Assembly: GCA_900472395.1 (NCBI GenBank)
Contig: UCHV01000007.1
Coordinates: forward strand, 331,488-395,487
Length of the DNA: 64,000 nt
Direction of reading: 5' to 3'
Origin: Hyphomicrobiales bacterium
GTDB taxonomy: Bacteria > Pseudomonadota > Alphaproteobacteria > Rhizobiales > Rhizobiaceae
Below, in pieces: positions 37,493-46,738 of the stretch. How positions within the stretch are numbered: position 1 is the stretch's first letter; each line of letters opens with the position of its first letter. The notes below the pieces were generated by a model, which saw only the letters and a program-made list of their open reading frames with translations, was not told where the DNA came from and ran no database searches. A program made the position numbers and the translations under genes.

Positions 37493-38239
37493 ATGGGGTA
37501 TTCGCGTGAACAGATGTCTGAAGCCGGGACCGGGTTCCAATTCGTACGCGTCCAACGGGCATCAAGCCGGTCGGATCTGTATCCGAAGCTGGTTTCCATG
37601 CAGAAAAATCTGAATGCCCGCAATTTTGCGGTGTTGCGCATTGCCGGTGCCGGCATGCCCAATAAACGCAAGCTTGTCTGCGAGTTGGAAAACTGGGGTG
37701 CGGCGGGCGCCGAAAACAGCAATATGCTGATCGAGGCCTGCGGCGATACGCTTCTCGACCATATCGATTTTTCGCTGCTGCCGATCGTCTGGAACGGTTC
37801 GGACCTCGCCAACCGGGTGGATACAAACGAGTTTGCGCCGATGGTTCGCCGTCTGGAGCAGGTTTCCATGCCGTTCGGCGGAATTGCCTTCCCTGTTCGC
37901 CTTGGCGCAGTCGGCAACGGTTACGTCGCTTTCCTCTCCAATACGCTCGATATCTCCAGCGACCTCATCGTCGATCAGCACGTCCGCAGTTGCCAGATCA
38001 TGGTCGACCTTCTGGCGCTTGAAGAAAAGCGCGCAGTGCCTTCGGAAACGCTGAGCGAACGGGAAGTGGCCTGCCTGCAACTGGCTGGTGACGGCCAGAT
38101 CAGCGAAGAAATCGCCGACAAGCTCGGTCTTTCCGTACATACGGTCAACGCCTATCTCGGCTCCGCGACGATCAAGCTCAACTCGGTCAACCGCATTCAG
38201 GCAATCGCCAAAGCCATTCGCCTCGGTTACATCCACTGA
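37493..38239 (+). CDS. visR: LuxR-type master motility regulator VisR
   Basis: 248 residues with the same layout as VisN: a ligand-binding-like N-terminal domain and a C-terminal LuxR HTH (LSEREVACLQLAGDGQISEEIADKLGLSVHTVNAYLG). It is the obligate partner of VisN. A strong terminator lies 14 bp after its stop. Both VisN and VisR have conserved folds but no known ligand. Confidence 0.95.
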   Translation: MGYSREQMSEAGTGFQFVRVQRASSRSDLYPKLVSMQKNLNARNFAVLRIAGAGMPNKRKLVCELENWGAAGAENSNMLIEACGDTLLDHIDFSLLPIVWNGSDLANRVDTNEFAPMVRRLEQVSMPFGGIAFPVRLGAVGNGYVAFLSNTLDISSDLIVDQHVRSCQIMVDLLALEEKRAVPSETLSEREVACLQLAGDGQISEEIADKLGLSVHTVNAYLGSATIKLNSVNRIQAIAKAIRLGYIH

Positions 38240-38253
38240 TATTCCAAATGGCT

Positions 38254-38291
38254 CGGGCCGCACCGCGATCACTCGCGGTACGGCCCGTTTT
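38254..38291 (+). terminator. Strong terminator after visR
   Basis: CGGGCCGCACCGCGA and TCGCGGTACGGCCCG form a 15-position stem with one C/A mismatch, loop TCAC and a TTTT tail. It lies between the convergent visR and the minus-strand gene at 38313. Confidence 0.88.
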
Positions 38292-38312
38292 CGATTGTCT
38301 GGCAATATTGCT

Positions 38313-38750
38313 TCAGGCGGCTTCTGCCTGGCGGTCGACAGCGAACTTTGATGCCGTCAGGCTTCGCGCGAGGAAGCGGGTGTTCTCGTCGGGATCATCC
38401 GATGGGTTCTGGAATGCAATATGATCGATCTCGATTGCGGCCTGCCGGTCGGCCAGCGTCAGGCGCGCATAGACGGAAACGCCCTTGGGCTTGATTTCCA
38501 GATCGAGCGTGACCTCTGGCGAACCGCCCCATTCGAGGCGATAGTCGCCACCCGAGCCGAAATTGACCGTGCCAGGGTGGAAGTAAAGTTCTGCAGCGGA
38601 AGATACCAGGTCAGCGATACTGCTGTATCGCTCAAGTCGTAATAGGGCTATCAGGTCGCCGGCATCCAGTAATCGTAACTCCGAAGCGACTGGTGCGATT
38701 GCATAGCCAAGAATTTCTTCACGTTCTTTGGAGAAGTTACATTTTTTCAT
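38313..38750 (-). CDS. Hypothetical protein overlapping flhB
   Basis: 145 residues with no membrane helix, no signal peptide and no recognised family. Its start codon overlaps the flhB stop by 4 bp (ATGA), so its translation is coupled to flhB. An uncharacterised small gene also follows flhB in S. meliloti and Agrobacterium, in my recollection. The sequence is acidic to neutral, with a helical N-terminus ([22 protein letters not shown]) and a beta-rich middle. A role as an export or gate accessory factor is only a guess from position. Confidence 0.75.
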   Translation of the reverse strand: MKKCNFSKEREEILGYAIAPVASELRLLDAGDLIALLRLERYSSIADLVSSAAELYFHPGTVNFGSGGDYRLEWGGSPEVTLDLEIKPKGVSVYARLTLADRQAAIEIDHIAFQNPSDDPDENTRFLARSLTASKFAVDRQAEAA

Positions 38751-39835
38751 TGCGGTTGGCGTGTCCGTTGTTTGGGCATCCTTGCGGCGTAAACCCTGTG
38801 TATGAGTTCCGCCACAGCCTTGTAAAAAGCTGGTGGGATCACACTATCCACCGAGACTTGCGCAAACATGGAGCGCGCGAGCGGTGGGTCGTCGAACACG
38901 GGAATGTTGTTTTCCTCTGCAATCTGGCGGATTTTCAGCGCCACCAGGTCTTGCCCCTTGGCCACGATGACCGGGGCATCGTTTTCTTCGCGAACATAAC
39001 GCAGGGCAATGGCGTAGTGAGTCGGGTTGGCGATCACCAGTGTCGCGCGCGGAATGTTCTGGATCATGCGCTGGCGGGCGCGGCTGCGCATGACCGAACG
39101 CTGACGCGCCTTCACCATCGGGTCGCCCTGCGACTGCTTGTGCTCGTCCTTGATTTCCTGCTTCGACATTTTCAGGTTGGAGAACCATTGGTGCTTGGTC
39201 CAGAAATAGTCGACGATGGCGAGCGTCGCGGTGGCCAGAAGAACGATGATCATCATCTTCTTGGTCGTCGCCTCCAGCTTCACCAGAATGGTCGCCGGGT
39301 CGGAAAACATGATGTCGAGCGAGCTCATGAAATCCCGCTGAAGGACAAAATAGAAGATCAGCGATACGACCAGCAGCTTGAACAGCGACTTGCCGAACTC
39401 AACCATGCCCGAAACGCTGTAGATTCTCGAAAAACCCTTGGCGAGTGAAACACGCGAGGCCTGCGGTCGGATACGTTCGGCAACGAAGGAAGGAAGGTTC
39501 TGCGCAAACGAGGAGCCGAGACCGAAAACGACCATCAGAATCATGGCGGGCGCCAGAAAACTGGCCATGTCCCAGCCGATCCGGCTACCGATCGACACGA
39601 CGTCCGTGGCGTTTTCGAGCGGCCATCGGTCGGGTTGCTCGAAAATATCCTTCAGCCGTTCGGAAAGCGATGCGATCGCCTCGGGAAGAAAGAAAACGAG
39701 ATAGATATAGAAGGCCAGAGACGACGCAAAAAGCGTGATCTCGCGCGACATCGCAACGTTACCCTTGTCGGCAGCGTCGCTCATTTTTTTCGCTGTGGGG
39801 TCTTCTGTTTTACTGTCTTTATCTTCGTCAGACAC
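38747..39835 (-). CDS. flhB: Flagellar type III export switch protein FlhB
   Basis: 362 residues. Four membrane helices lie in the first ~215 residues, followed by a cytosolic domain with the autocleavage motif NPTH ([17 protein letters not shown], around residue 270). Cleavage between Asn and Pro switches export from rod/hook to filament substrates. The first ~30 residues are charged ([15 protein letters not shown]). It is separated from the fliG operon upstream by a terminator at 39950-39980, so it has its own promoter in the short gap. Confidence 0.97.
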   Translation of the reverse strand: MSDEDKDSKTEDPTAKKMSDAADKGNVAMSREITLFASSLAFYIYLVFFLPEAIASLSERLKDIFEQPDRWPLENATDVVSIGSRIGWDMASFLAPAMILMVVFGLGSSFAQNLPSFVAERIRPQASRVSLAKGFSRIYSVSGMVEFGKSLFKLLVVSLIFYFVLQRDFMSSLDIMFSDPATILVKLEATTKKMMIIVLLATATLAIVDYFWTKHQWFSNLKMSKQEIKDEHKQSQGDPMVKARQRSVMRSRARQRMIQNIPRATLVIANPTHYAIALRYVREENDAPVIVAKGQDLVALKIRQIAEENNIPVFDDPPLARSMFAQVSVDSVIPPAFYKAVAELIHRVYAARMPKQRTRQPQ

Positions 39836-39949
39836 CGTGGAAGTCCTTGCTGCGAATCGCTCGAGATTTCAGCGCAGTCTAAAGCATCGGACAAGGAAGC
39901 GCAGTTCGACCCGCCGCCGCCGTGGCGTAACGGGCTCGGCATGCACAAC

Positions 39950-39980
39950 AAAAAAGCCGACGGAGAACCGCCGGCTTTTT
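39950..39980 (-). terminator. Bidirectional terminator between fliG and flhB
   Basis: AAAAAAGCCGACGG and CCGCCGGCTTTTT form a stem with AGAA loop. On the minus strand it reads AAAAAGCCGGCGG-TTCT-CCGTCGGCTTTTTT, a textbook terminator 22 bp after the fliG stop. The A-run gives a T-run in both directions. Confidence 0.85.
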
Positions 39981-40002
39981 GCATGTGTCGTATTCAGGCA
40001 GG

Positions 40003-41067
40003 TCAGGCCGCTTCGGCTGCACCTTCCGCCGGCTTGTCGGCATCGGCCTCCGGATCCTTGAGCTGGATCTGGCCGCTGCCTGCAAGACGAATGGCTTCCT
40101 GTGCCACGGCGCGGCGGGCAATCGCCACTTCGCGCGGGTTGATGGCACCACCCGCTGCAGCAAGATCGGATTCGATCATGCGGCGCTGACGTGGGCTGAT
40201 CGCAGACAGAACGGCTTCCTTGATCTCCATCGAGGCGCCGCGCAGCGCCATGGTGATGATGTCGCCGGCGATGTCGTTGAGCAGCAGGACGCGGCTGCGC
40301 TGCGGCATGGCCAGAAGGTCTTCGAAGAGGAAGATCTTCGGGCGAACCTTGTTGACCGATTCCTTGCTCATGGTTTCGAGCGAGGTCAGCAACGTATCGA
40401 CCTGCGGCTTTTCGAGCTCGTTCATCAGCTCGGCAACCTTGTTGGCGCCGTTCGAATTGCGCTCGGCTTCGATCTTCGCAACCAGGTCGATGACGCGGTT
40501 CTCGATGATCTGGGCAGCCTTCGGGCTGACGTCCTTCATGTTGACCGTACGGTTCATGATGTCGGCACGACGGCTTTCCGGCAGTTCCAGAAGAACCTTG
40601 GCGCCAAACGCGGACGGGATCATGGACAGGATATAGGCGATGGTCTGGGGATGCTCGCGCTGCAGGAACTTGCCGATAAAGGCCGGCTCTGCATCCTGCA
40701 GCTGATCCCAGATCGATGTCTGGTAGGCTTCGAAGGCGGTGCGGCGGCCCAGCAGGCCGTCGACTTCTTCGGGGGTAAGGCCTTCTTCGAGAATGCTTTC
40801 GATTGCCTTGGCATTGTCCATCAGGCCTGCGCCTTCGGTGAACAGGTCCTCGAACTCGTTGACGAGTTGAAGCAGTTCGTCCGGCGGGATTTCACGCAGG
40901 TTCTGAGCCGAGGCGATAATCGTCTGCAGCTCCGCCTGGGTAAAATATTTCAAAAGCTTGCCTGCGACGCCCTTGCCCATGGCAAGCAGAACCGCAGCAG
41001 CTTTTTCAGCCTGGGATAGGGGTGAACCGACTACAGCGCCGCCACCGAAATCCTCGAAGTCCATCAT
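40003..41067 (-). CDS. fliG: Flagellar motor switch protein FliG
   Basis: 354 residues in three helical domains. FliG_M and the torque-generating C-terminal domain are recognisable, including KESVNKVRPKIFLFEDLLAMPQRSRVLLLNDI and the charged helix LSAISPRQRRMIESDL, which touches the stator. It binds the MS ring through its N-terminus and FliM through the middle. The last residues (DADKPAEGAAEAA) are an Ala/Glu-rich tail. It is the last gene of motA-fliM-fliN-fliG. Confidence 0.96.
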   Translation of the reverse strand: MMDFEDFGGGAVVGSPLSQAEKAAAVLLAMGKGVAGKLLKYFTQAELQTIIASAQNLREIPPDELLQLVNEFEDLFTEGAGLMDNAKAIESILEEGLTPEEVDGLLGRRTAFEAYQTSIWDQLQDAEPAFIGKFLQREHPQTIAYILSMIPSAFGAKVLLELPESRRADIMNRTVNMKDVSPKAAQIIENRVIDLVAKIEAERNSNGANKVAELMNELEKPQVDTLLTSLETMSKESVNKVRPKIFLFEDLLAMPQRSRVLLLNDIAGDIITMALRGASMEIKEAVLSAISPRQRRMIESDLAAAGGAINPREVAIARRAVAQEAIRLAGSGQIQLKDPEADADKPAEGAAEAA

Positions 41068-41096
41068 GGTCTTACCTCACTGTCCCTACATCGGGA

Positions 41097-41756
41097 TCAG
41101 GTTGTTTTGGTGCTCAAAACTTCCGTCAGTTTCACGCCGAAGCGCGTATCGTCGTTTTCCAGGACGGTAATCTCGCCCTTGGCAATGCGCCGGCCGTTGA
41201 CGGTGATTTCCACCGGCTCGCCGATCTTCTTGTCGAGCGCAATCGTTGCGCCTTCTTCCAGGTTCATAAGGCCGGAAACCTGCATGCGGCTGGTGCCAAG
41301 CACGATCTCGAGATTGATCGGGATATCCATGATCAGGTCGAGATTGGCGTTGAGCGCGCTGCCGGGAGCAGACGAAGCTGCCGCCGATGCGCCGCCGAAA
41401 TCCGAGCTTGCGAAATCGGAACCGCCGAAGCTTGCGCCGCCGCCGAGATCCGAACCACCGAAATCAGAGCCACCGAAACTGGAACCGCCGAAATCCGAGG
41501 TGCCGAAATCCGATGCGGCGTCCGTCGCGCCGAAAGCCGCCGTGTCGCTCACACCGCCGCCGAAAGAGGCGTCGAGATCGAAGTCGCTGCTGCCGCCGCC
41601 GAATTCCGCATCGAAAGCAGGCGTTTCGCCAACGGCGTCGGCCTTCAGTACGCCGCGCAGATCGTCGATCGCCTGGTCCAGGTCGGCTTCATTGCCGATC
41701 GGGGACAGATCGTCGTTCTCTGTAATAGGGGTCGGTTTCTTAGCCATGGAAAACAT
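41097..41756 (-). CDS. fliN: Flagellar motor switch protein FliN with repeat-rich N-terminal extension
   Basis: 219 residues, far longer than the ~100-137 of E. coli FliN. The C-terminal ~85 residues are the conserved SpoA/FliN domain ([42 protein letters not shown]), which forms the C-ring base. The ~130 N-terminal residues are acidic and low-complexity, with short FGGSD/DFGG-type repeats at about residues 52-122 and no hydrophobic helix. The start is 41756, or ATG 41747 if the ribosome site AAGGA at 41761 is too close. It lies between fliM and fliG. Confidence 0.95.
   Translation of the reverse strand: MFSMAKKPTPITENDDLSPIGNEADLDQAIDDLRGVLKADAVGETPAFDAEFGGGSSDFDLDASFGGGVSDTAAFGATDAASDFGTSDFGGSSFGGSDFGGSDLGGGASFGGSDFASSDFGGASAAASSAPGSALNANLDLIMDIPINLEIVLGTSRMQVSGLMNLEEGATIALDKKIGEPVEITVNGRRIAKGEITVLENDDTRFGVKLTEVLSTKTT
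41391..41513 (-). repeat. FGGSD-type repeats inside fliN
   Basis: About eight imperfect copies of a Ser-Asp-Phe-Gly-Gly-like unit (residues 82-122 of FliN) encoded by repeated TTCGG/TCGGAT-type DNA. In-frame copies could change in number by slippage or recombination. Confidence 0.75.
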
Positions 41757-41822
41757 TATTCCTTATGAAACTTGCGTCAGCCTGCCCAAGGGCACGATTT
41801 CTTGCCTGTCGACGGTCCTTGA

Positions 41823-42800
41823 TCATCCCGCGAGATGTTTGAGGATCTCGTCGTCGCTGCTGATATTATCCTTCACGCGAACCGTATAACGCTCGCCCGA
41901 GCGCCCAAATTCGCACATGTACATGTCCTTGCCGTTCGCGCTGACCTGTACCGAAACGTCCTTGGCATCCTCGAAGCCGATGACATCGCCGGCAGCCAGC
42001 CGCGAAATTGTCGATAGCGTCAGCTTTTCCAGCCGGATACGCGCTTCGAGCGTTACCTGCGAGCGGCGAACCTGCTCGTTGATGCGATCGGCCCATTCCT
42101 GCTTGCTCTTGGCAATCTGACCGGTGGCTTTGGGCAGTTCCACACGCGTCTTCAGGAGCGCCCGCTGGGGAATGACGAGAGCGATTTCGGATTTCACACG
42201 GCCGAGTTCGATCGACATGCGAACGACGGCACCGTATTCGGCGCGGCTTTCGTCCTCGTGCTTTGCACGGTCGTCGGCGTTGTGCGGAGTTTCGAGCGTG
42301 GCTTCGAAGCCGCCCTGTGCATTGACGCCGGAACGCAGGACGTTGCCGATACGCTCGAACACCATGGCGGCAAGATCAAGCTCGATATCGGACAGCTGCC
42401 GCTCGGCAGGGTCCTCGATCGTCTCAAGTTCTGCACCCAGCATCAGCTCCATCAGCGCAATGACGAAGCCGTTGCCGCAGGCCAGCACGAAATTCGGGCT
42501 CCAGTTGCGCAGCGAACCGTTGGCGAAGGAGAACGTGTCGCCGAGATCGGCAACCAGCTCCGTCATCAGTCCGCTTTCGCAGCCCACATATCCAACCTGG
42601 ATCGCGATGCCGGTTTCGCTGTGAAAGACGTCCGGCAAAAAGCTGGAATAGAGCTGGCCGAAATCGCCGCAGATCTTTTCGACCGTCTGGCGATCGCCGA
42701 GACCGCCTGTCAGCTTGGCGAGCAGCGAATGCTCCATGGCTGGCGCAGTGGACGCGGCGTGAGACGTGGCCTGGTCTTCGGATGCTTGAACGTCGGTCAT
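41823..42800 (-). CDS. fliM: Flagellar motor switch protein FliM
   Basis: 325 residues. The FliM middle domain (two similar CheC-like halves, with LGRVKSEIALVIPQR late in the second) and a C-terminal SpoA domain (LEKLTLSTISRLAAGDVIGF) are visible. The N-terminal CheY-P-binding motif of E. coli (LSQXEIDAL) is not evident in the first 30 residues, which read MTDVQASEDQATSHAA. That fits alphaproteobacterial FliM, which differs there. It follows motA after 3 bp and precedes fliN. Confidence 0.94.
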   Translation of the reverse strand: MTDVQASEDQATSHAASTAPAMEHSLLAKLTGGLGDRQTVEKICGDFGQLYSSFLPDVFHSETGIAIQVGYVGCESGLMTELVADLGDTFSFANGSLRNWSPNFVLACGNGFVIALMELMLGAELETIEDPAERQLSDIELDLAAMVFERIGNVLRSGVNAQGGFEATLETPHNADDRAKHEDESRAEYGAVVRMSIELGRVKSEIALVIPQRALLKTRVELPKATGQIAKSKQEWADRINEQVRRSQVTLEARIRLEKLTLSTISRLAAGDVIGFEDAKDVSVQVSANGKDMYMCEFGRSGERYTVRVKDNISSDDEILKHLAG

Positions 42801-42803
42801 GAA

Positions 42804-43679
42804 TTAGGCTGCCTTCTCTGCGCCGCCGCCCGGGTTCATCATTTCCTGCTCGACGCTGTCGATCGACGGGCGCTCGTAGTTGGAAATCGTCTTGCGTCCG
42901 TATTCGAGCGCAACCTGCGGAACCGAGCCGTTCATGTAGGCAAGCAAGGTCTGCTTGACGATGATGTAGAGGCGGTGCTGCTTGCCGCGCACGATCTTGA
43001 TCTGCGAGGTCAGCGGGTTGACGAGGCAATAGGACAGGAAGATGCCGAGCATGGTGCCGACGAGTGCGGCGCCGATCAGGCCACCAAGCACTTCGGGCGA
43101 TTCGTTGATCTTCGCCATGGCCTTGATGACGCCGAGAACGGCGGCGATGATGCCGATGGCCGGAAAACTGTCGCCGATCGCAACGATCGAATGATACGGC
43201 TTCATCTTGTCGTGCATCATGGTTTCGATTTCTTCGTCCATCAGCGCCTCGATCTCGTGGCTGCGGGCGTTGCCGATGATGATGAGACGGACATAGTCAC
43301 AGATGAAGGACGTCAGTTCCTTGTTCTTCAGGACGGTCGGTGCCGCCTGGAAGATCGGGGATTCGTCGGGATTGTCGATATGGGCTTCGATCTCGTTTCG
43401 CGACTTGGTGCGCAGGTCGCGCATCAGCGAATAAAGGACACCCAGGACATCGAGATAATGGCGCTCTTTCGGAACCGCATATTTGAAGGCTTCGGCCATC
43501 GCCTTGCCGGAATCCTTCACGACTTTCAACGGGTTGCCCATGATGAAAGCGCCGACGCCGGCGCCGCCAATGATGACAAGCTCGAACGGCTGGAACAGCG
43601 CGTCCACGTGCCCGCCCATCGCCATGAAGCCGCCGATAATGCAGCCGACGGTGATCACAAATCCGATAATAATAGTCAT
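42804..43679 (-). CDS. motA: Flagellar stator protein MotA
   Basis: 291 residues from ATG 43679 ([23 protein letters not shown]). The first two helices, the large cytosolic loop (~70-170), and the [16 protein letters not shown] helix pair with the conserved prolines are all typical of proton-driven MotA. It forms the stator with MotB, which is not in this window. The frame is open for a further 85 codons upstream, but that part is not MotA-like. It is the first gene of the minus-strand operon and divergent from flgF. Confidence 0.95.
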   Translation of the reverse strand: MTIIIGFVITVGCIIGGFMAMGGHVDALFQPFELVIIGGAGVGAFIMGNPLKVVKDSGKAMAEAFKYAVPKERHYLDVLGVLYSLMRDLRTKSRNEIEAHIDNPDESPIFQAAPTVLKNKELTSFICDYVRLIIIGNARSHEIEALMDEEIETMMHDKMKPYHSIVAIGDSFPAIGIIAAVLGVIKAMAKINESPEVLGGLIGAALVGTMLGIFLSYCLVNPLTSQIKIVRGKQHRLYIIVKQTLLAYMNGSVPQVALEYGRKTISNYERPSIDSVEQEMMNPGGGAEKAA

Positions 43680-43971
43680 CGCGTGTCTATGCCCGATCTT
43701 TTTCTCGTGTCGATGGGATACGGGTTCTGGCTTGCGTGAGGCTGGCTGTCGCTGGCTTTTTGGCAATCTCGCCCGGTCGGGCCAATGGGGCGGCCGAAGT
43801 CGGGTCAAGGCCAGGCAAGAGACAGTTTCGCACAAGTCTATCCGCCTAGTTTCCGCGAAGATCGGTCGGAATCCCGCCCGAAGCGGCATGCCTTGCGGAC
43901 GCGTCACCCATTGTAACGGCGTCGATCCCGACATGCTCTCGCCCCTTCACTGAAACACGGAGGCAGATGAT
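43680..43971. promoter_or_regulatory. Divergent promoter region motA / flgF
   Basis: 292 bp between two divergent flagellar operons, each starting with a class II-type gene in related species, so it should carry back-to-back promoters. I saw no site I could name. GC is high and no open frame with a ribosome site is present. Confidence 0.5.
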
Positions 43972-44706
43972 ATGCAATCCGGACTGTATGTCGGCATTTC
44001 TTCACAGATCGCGCTCGAGCGCCGGCTCAACACGATTGCCGACAACATGGCAAACATGAACACCGTCGGCTTTCGCGCCACGGAGGTGAAGTTCGACGAG
44101 GTCATGAGCAAGACCCGCAACGATATCAATGCCAAGGTGGCCTTCGTCACCCAGGGCAACGACTATCTTTCCACCCGCAGCGGCGCGCTGGAAGCCAGCG
44201 GCAACTCGCTCGACTTCGCCATCAAGGGCGATGGTTATTTTTCGCTCGATACGCCGGCTGGCCAGGTGCTGACGCGTGACGGCCGCTTTACCATGAAGGA
44301 AACCGGCGAGCTGGTCTCGGTTCGCGGCTTCCCCGTACTCGATGCCGGTGGTGCACCCATCCAGCTCAACCGCGCAGGCGGACCGCCGCAGGTTGGCGCC
44401 GATGGCGGCATCATGCAGGATGGTGTCCGTGTCGGCCAGATCGGCGTCTTCACCGCCGATATCTCCAAGGGTTATCTGCGTTACGAAAATTCCGGCGTGA
44501 TCCCGACCGACAATCCGCAGCCGGTCATCGATACGATCAGCACCTCCGTCGTGCAGGGTTATGTCGAGGAATCCAACGTCAACGGCATCGGCCAGATGAC
44601 CGAGCTCATCCAGGTCAACCGCGCCTTCGAGGGCATTGCCTCGCTGATGCGCGATAGCGAATCGTCGCTTTCCGAGGCGATCAAGACGTTGGGCGGCTCG
44701 CGCTGA
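43972..44706 (+). CDS. flgF: Flagellar proximal-rod protein FlgF
   Basis: 244 residues. The N-terminus (MQSGLYVGISSQIALERRLNTIADNMANMNTVGFR) has the rod/hook family heptad and NTVGF motif, and the C-terminus (VNRAFEGIASLMRDSESSLSEAI) matches the helical D0 part. The protein forms part of the rod between MS ring and outer rings. It heads the plus-strand operon that runs to fliP. Confidence 0.95.
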   Translation: MQSGLYVGISSQIALERRLNTIADNMANMNTVGFRATEVKFDEVMSKTRNDINAKVAFVTQGNDYLSTRSGALEASGNSLDFAIKGDGYFSLDTPAGQVLTRDGRFTMKETGELVSVRGFPVLDAGGAPIQLNRAGGPPQVGADGGIMQDGVRVGQIGVFTADISKGYLRYENSGVIPTDNPQPVIDTISTSVVQGYVEESNVNGIGQMTELIQVNRAFEGIASLMRDSESSLSEAIKTLGGSR

Positions 44707-44720
44707 GGATAATCTGACGC

Positions 44721-46103
44721 ATGGAAACGATCATTGCCGAAACCCTGGCCTCGGGCAGGCTGGCGCATCTCGCAGGCCTTGCCCGGCGTCATGCCGCACC
44801 GGAACAGGCCGTCGCCCACGGCGGCCGCGTGCGCACGATCGCTGCCGGCCACTATACCGTCAGCGGCCTGTCCAGACACGTGCGACTGGGTGAGTTCGTC
44901 GGCCATCGCAGCGGAACCGGCATCCACCTGGGCGAAGTCGTCCGGGTCGAGCCGGATCTGATCTATGTCTGCCCGATCGAACCGGGCGAACCGATCGGTA
45001 TCGGCGATGTGGTCATCCAGAAGGGAGCTTTCCGCATCGCGCCAGATGACAGCTGGTGCGGGCGTACCATCAATTCGCTCGGCGAACCGATCGATAATCG
45101 CGGTCCTTTGTCCTCAGGCTTCGAACACCGTTCCATCTCCAATACCGCGCCGCCTTCCATGACGCGCAAGCGCGTCGAAACCGGTTTCATGACCGGCGTG
45201 CGCGCCATCGATATCTTCTCGCCGCTCTGCCTTGGTCAGCGCCTCGGCATTTTTGCCGGTTCCGGCGTCGGTAAATCGACGCTGCTTTCCATGCTCGCCC
45301 GTGCCGATGCCTTCGACAAGGTCGTGATCGCGCTGGTCGGCGAACGTGGACGCGAAGTGCGCGAATTCATCGAGGATACGCTCGGCGACAACATGTCGAA
45401 ATCGATCGCCGTCGTTGCCACGTCGGATGAAAGCCCGATGTTGCGAAAGATGGCGCCGCTGGTGGCCATCACCATCGCCGAACATTTTCGCGACAAGGGC
45501 GAAAATGTCCTGTTTATCGCCGACAGCGTCACGCGTTTTGCCCATGCGATCCGCGAGGTGGCTGTTGCCGCCGGCGAGCCGCCGGTTGCGCGTGGTTATC
45601 CGGCCTCCGTTTTCACGGAACTGCCGCGCCTGCTGGAGCGCTCCGGTCCGGGGCCGGAAGGTACCGGCACGATCACTGCGATCATTTCCATCCTCGTCGA
45701 TGGCGACAATCACAACGACCCCATCGCCGATTCCGCCCGCGGTATTCTCGATGGTCATATCGTGCTCGAGCGAAGCCTGGCGGAAGAGGGGCGTTATCCG
45801 CCCATCAACCCGCTGTCTTCGATCTCGCGTCTGGCCCGCAAGGCCTGGACCGGCGATCAGGAAAGGCTGGTTTCGCGGCTGAAATCGCTGATCCATCGCT
45901 ATGAAGAGACCCGCGATCTGCGCCTGATCGGCGGCTACCGCGCCGGCAGCGATGCCGATCTCGACATGGCGATCAAGCAGGTGCCGATCATCTATGACGT
46001 GCTGAAGCAGACGCCGTCGGACGAACCCAGCGAAGATGCCTATTCGGATCTCGCCAACGCATTGCGGGCAGGCATCGCGCCGCCCCCACGCCCAAGAGGA
46101 TAA
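44721..46103 (+). CDS. fliI: Flagellar export ATPase FliI
   Basis: 460 residues, F1-beta/FliI type. Walker A GIFAGSGVGKSTLL (~174-187) and the RDYV/arginine-finger region are in place, as is LLERSGPGPEGTGTITAIISIL. It powers unloading of flagellar export substrates. Fifteen bases separate it from flgF. The next gene starts three bases after its stop. Confidence 0.96.
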   Translation: METIIAETLASGRLAHLAGLARRHAAPEQAVAHGGRVRTIAAGHYTVSGLSRHVRLGEFVGHRSGTGIHLGEVVRVEPDLIYVCPIEPGEPIGIGDVVIQKGAFRIAPDDSWCGRTINSLGEPIDNRGPLSSGFEHRSISNTAPPSMTRKRVETGFMTGVRAIDIFSPLCLGQRLGIFAGSGVGKSTLLSMLARADAFDKVVIALVGERGREVREFIEDTLGDNMSKSIAVVATSDESPMLRKMAPLVAITIAEHFRDKGENVLFIADSVTRFAHAIREVAVAAGEPPVARGYPASVFTELPRLLERSGPGPEGTGTITAIISILVDGDNHNDPIADSARGILDGHIVLERSLAEEGRYPPINPLSSISRLARKAWTGDQERLVSRLKSLIHRYEETRDLRLIGGYRAGSDADLDMAIKQVPIIYDVLKQTPSDEPSEDAYSDLANALRAGIAPPPRPRG

Positions 46104-46106
46104 ACC

Positions 46107-46682
46107 GTGATCGAAGACGACCAGGACGTTCCGGTAAAACCGATCAGGGCGGCGAAGCAGAAATCCAAACTGTCCGACCACATGGTGCTGGCCGTCGGCA
46201 TCGTGCTTGCCGGCGCCTCGGCGTTTTTCCCGTGGTATGTTTTTCTGAATGAAGACAAGTTCGGCATCCGGGTTTCGCCGATGGACCACACGCGTGATCT
46301 GCCGCCGGGCCACGTCACCAATGTCTTCAGCGTCTCGCCGCTTGCCATGGTCAACAGCAACAAGAACGACCAGCCCAAGCTGCCGGTCGATCCGATCGAC
46401 AATATCACCACGGCGACGACTTCCGTCGGCTCGATCCGCCAGGCGCCACCGACCGATGTCGATGAAGTCCAGCCGTTTCCGGGCCGCGGCGGCTTTCGCC
46501 TGATGCACGTCTCGAACGGCCGCGCGCTGATCGAGGATGCCGCCGGCATGTATATGGTTCGCATCGGCTCGATCCTTCCCGACAACAGCCGGCTTGCGAC
46601 GCTCGAGCAGCGCGACGGCAAGTGGGTGATCGTGACCTCCGCCGGAGAAATCTATTCCAACGAGGGAACGTCGCGTCCGTAA
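46107..46682 (+). CDS. Membrane-anchored flagellar-operon protein of unknown function
   Basis: 191 residues from GTG 46107, with AAGAGGA upstream. After a basic, acidic-mixed head (~24 residues) comes one helix (MVLAVGIVLAGASAFFPWYVF, ~25-46), and the remaining ~145 residues are predicted to be periplasmic with a beta-rich end (GGFRLMHVSNGRALIEDAAG). It lies between fliI and flgB. Homologous unknown genes sit at the same place in S. meliloti and Agrobacterium as far as I recall. Topology and location suggest a rod or export-gate accessory, but function is unknown. Confidence 0.75.
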   Translation: MIEDDQDVPVKPIRAAKQKSKLSDHMVLAVGIVLAGASAFFPWYVFLNEDKFGIRVSPMDHTRDLPPGHVTNVFSVSPLAMVNSNKNDQPKLPVDPIDNITTATTSVGSIRQAPPTDVDEVQPFPGRGGFRLMHVSNGRALIEDAAGMYMVRIGSILPDNSRLATLEQRDGKWVIVTSAGEIYSNEGTSRP

Positions 46683-46703
46683 GTCTGACGCAAGATTACT
46701 AAC

Positions 46704-46738
46704 ATAGGCTTCAGCCAGAAAATGGAGAGAAGCCTATG
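46704..46738 (+). promoter_or_regulatory. Inverted repeat covering the flgB ribosome site and start codon
   Basis: CATAGGCTTC (46704-46713) is the exact reverse complement of GAAGCCTATG (46729-46738), the latter ending in the flgB ATG. The loop holds the GGAGA ribosome site. The hairpin could lock the start codon and limit flgB translation unless opened. Confidence 0.5.

Noticed and set aside
41391..41513. CRISPR-like repeats
   Set aside because: The units are in-frame protein repeats in fliN without constant repeats or unique spacers.
42258..43739. A 493-codon plus-strand open frame
   Set aside because: Antisense to fliM and motA; no family signature, Asp/Arg/His-rich.
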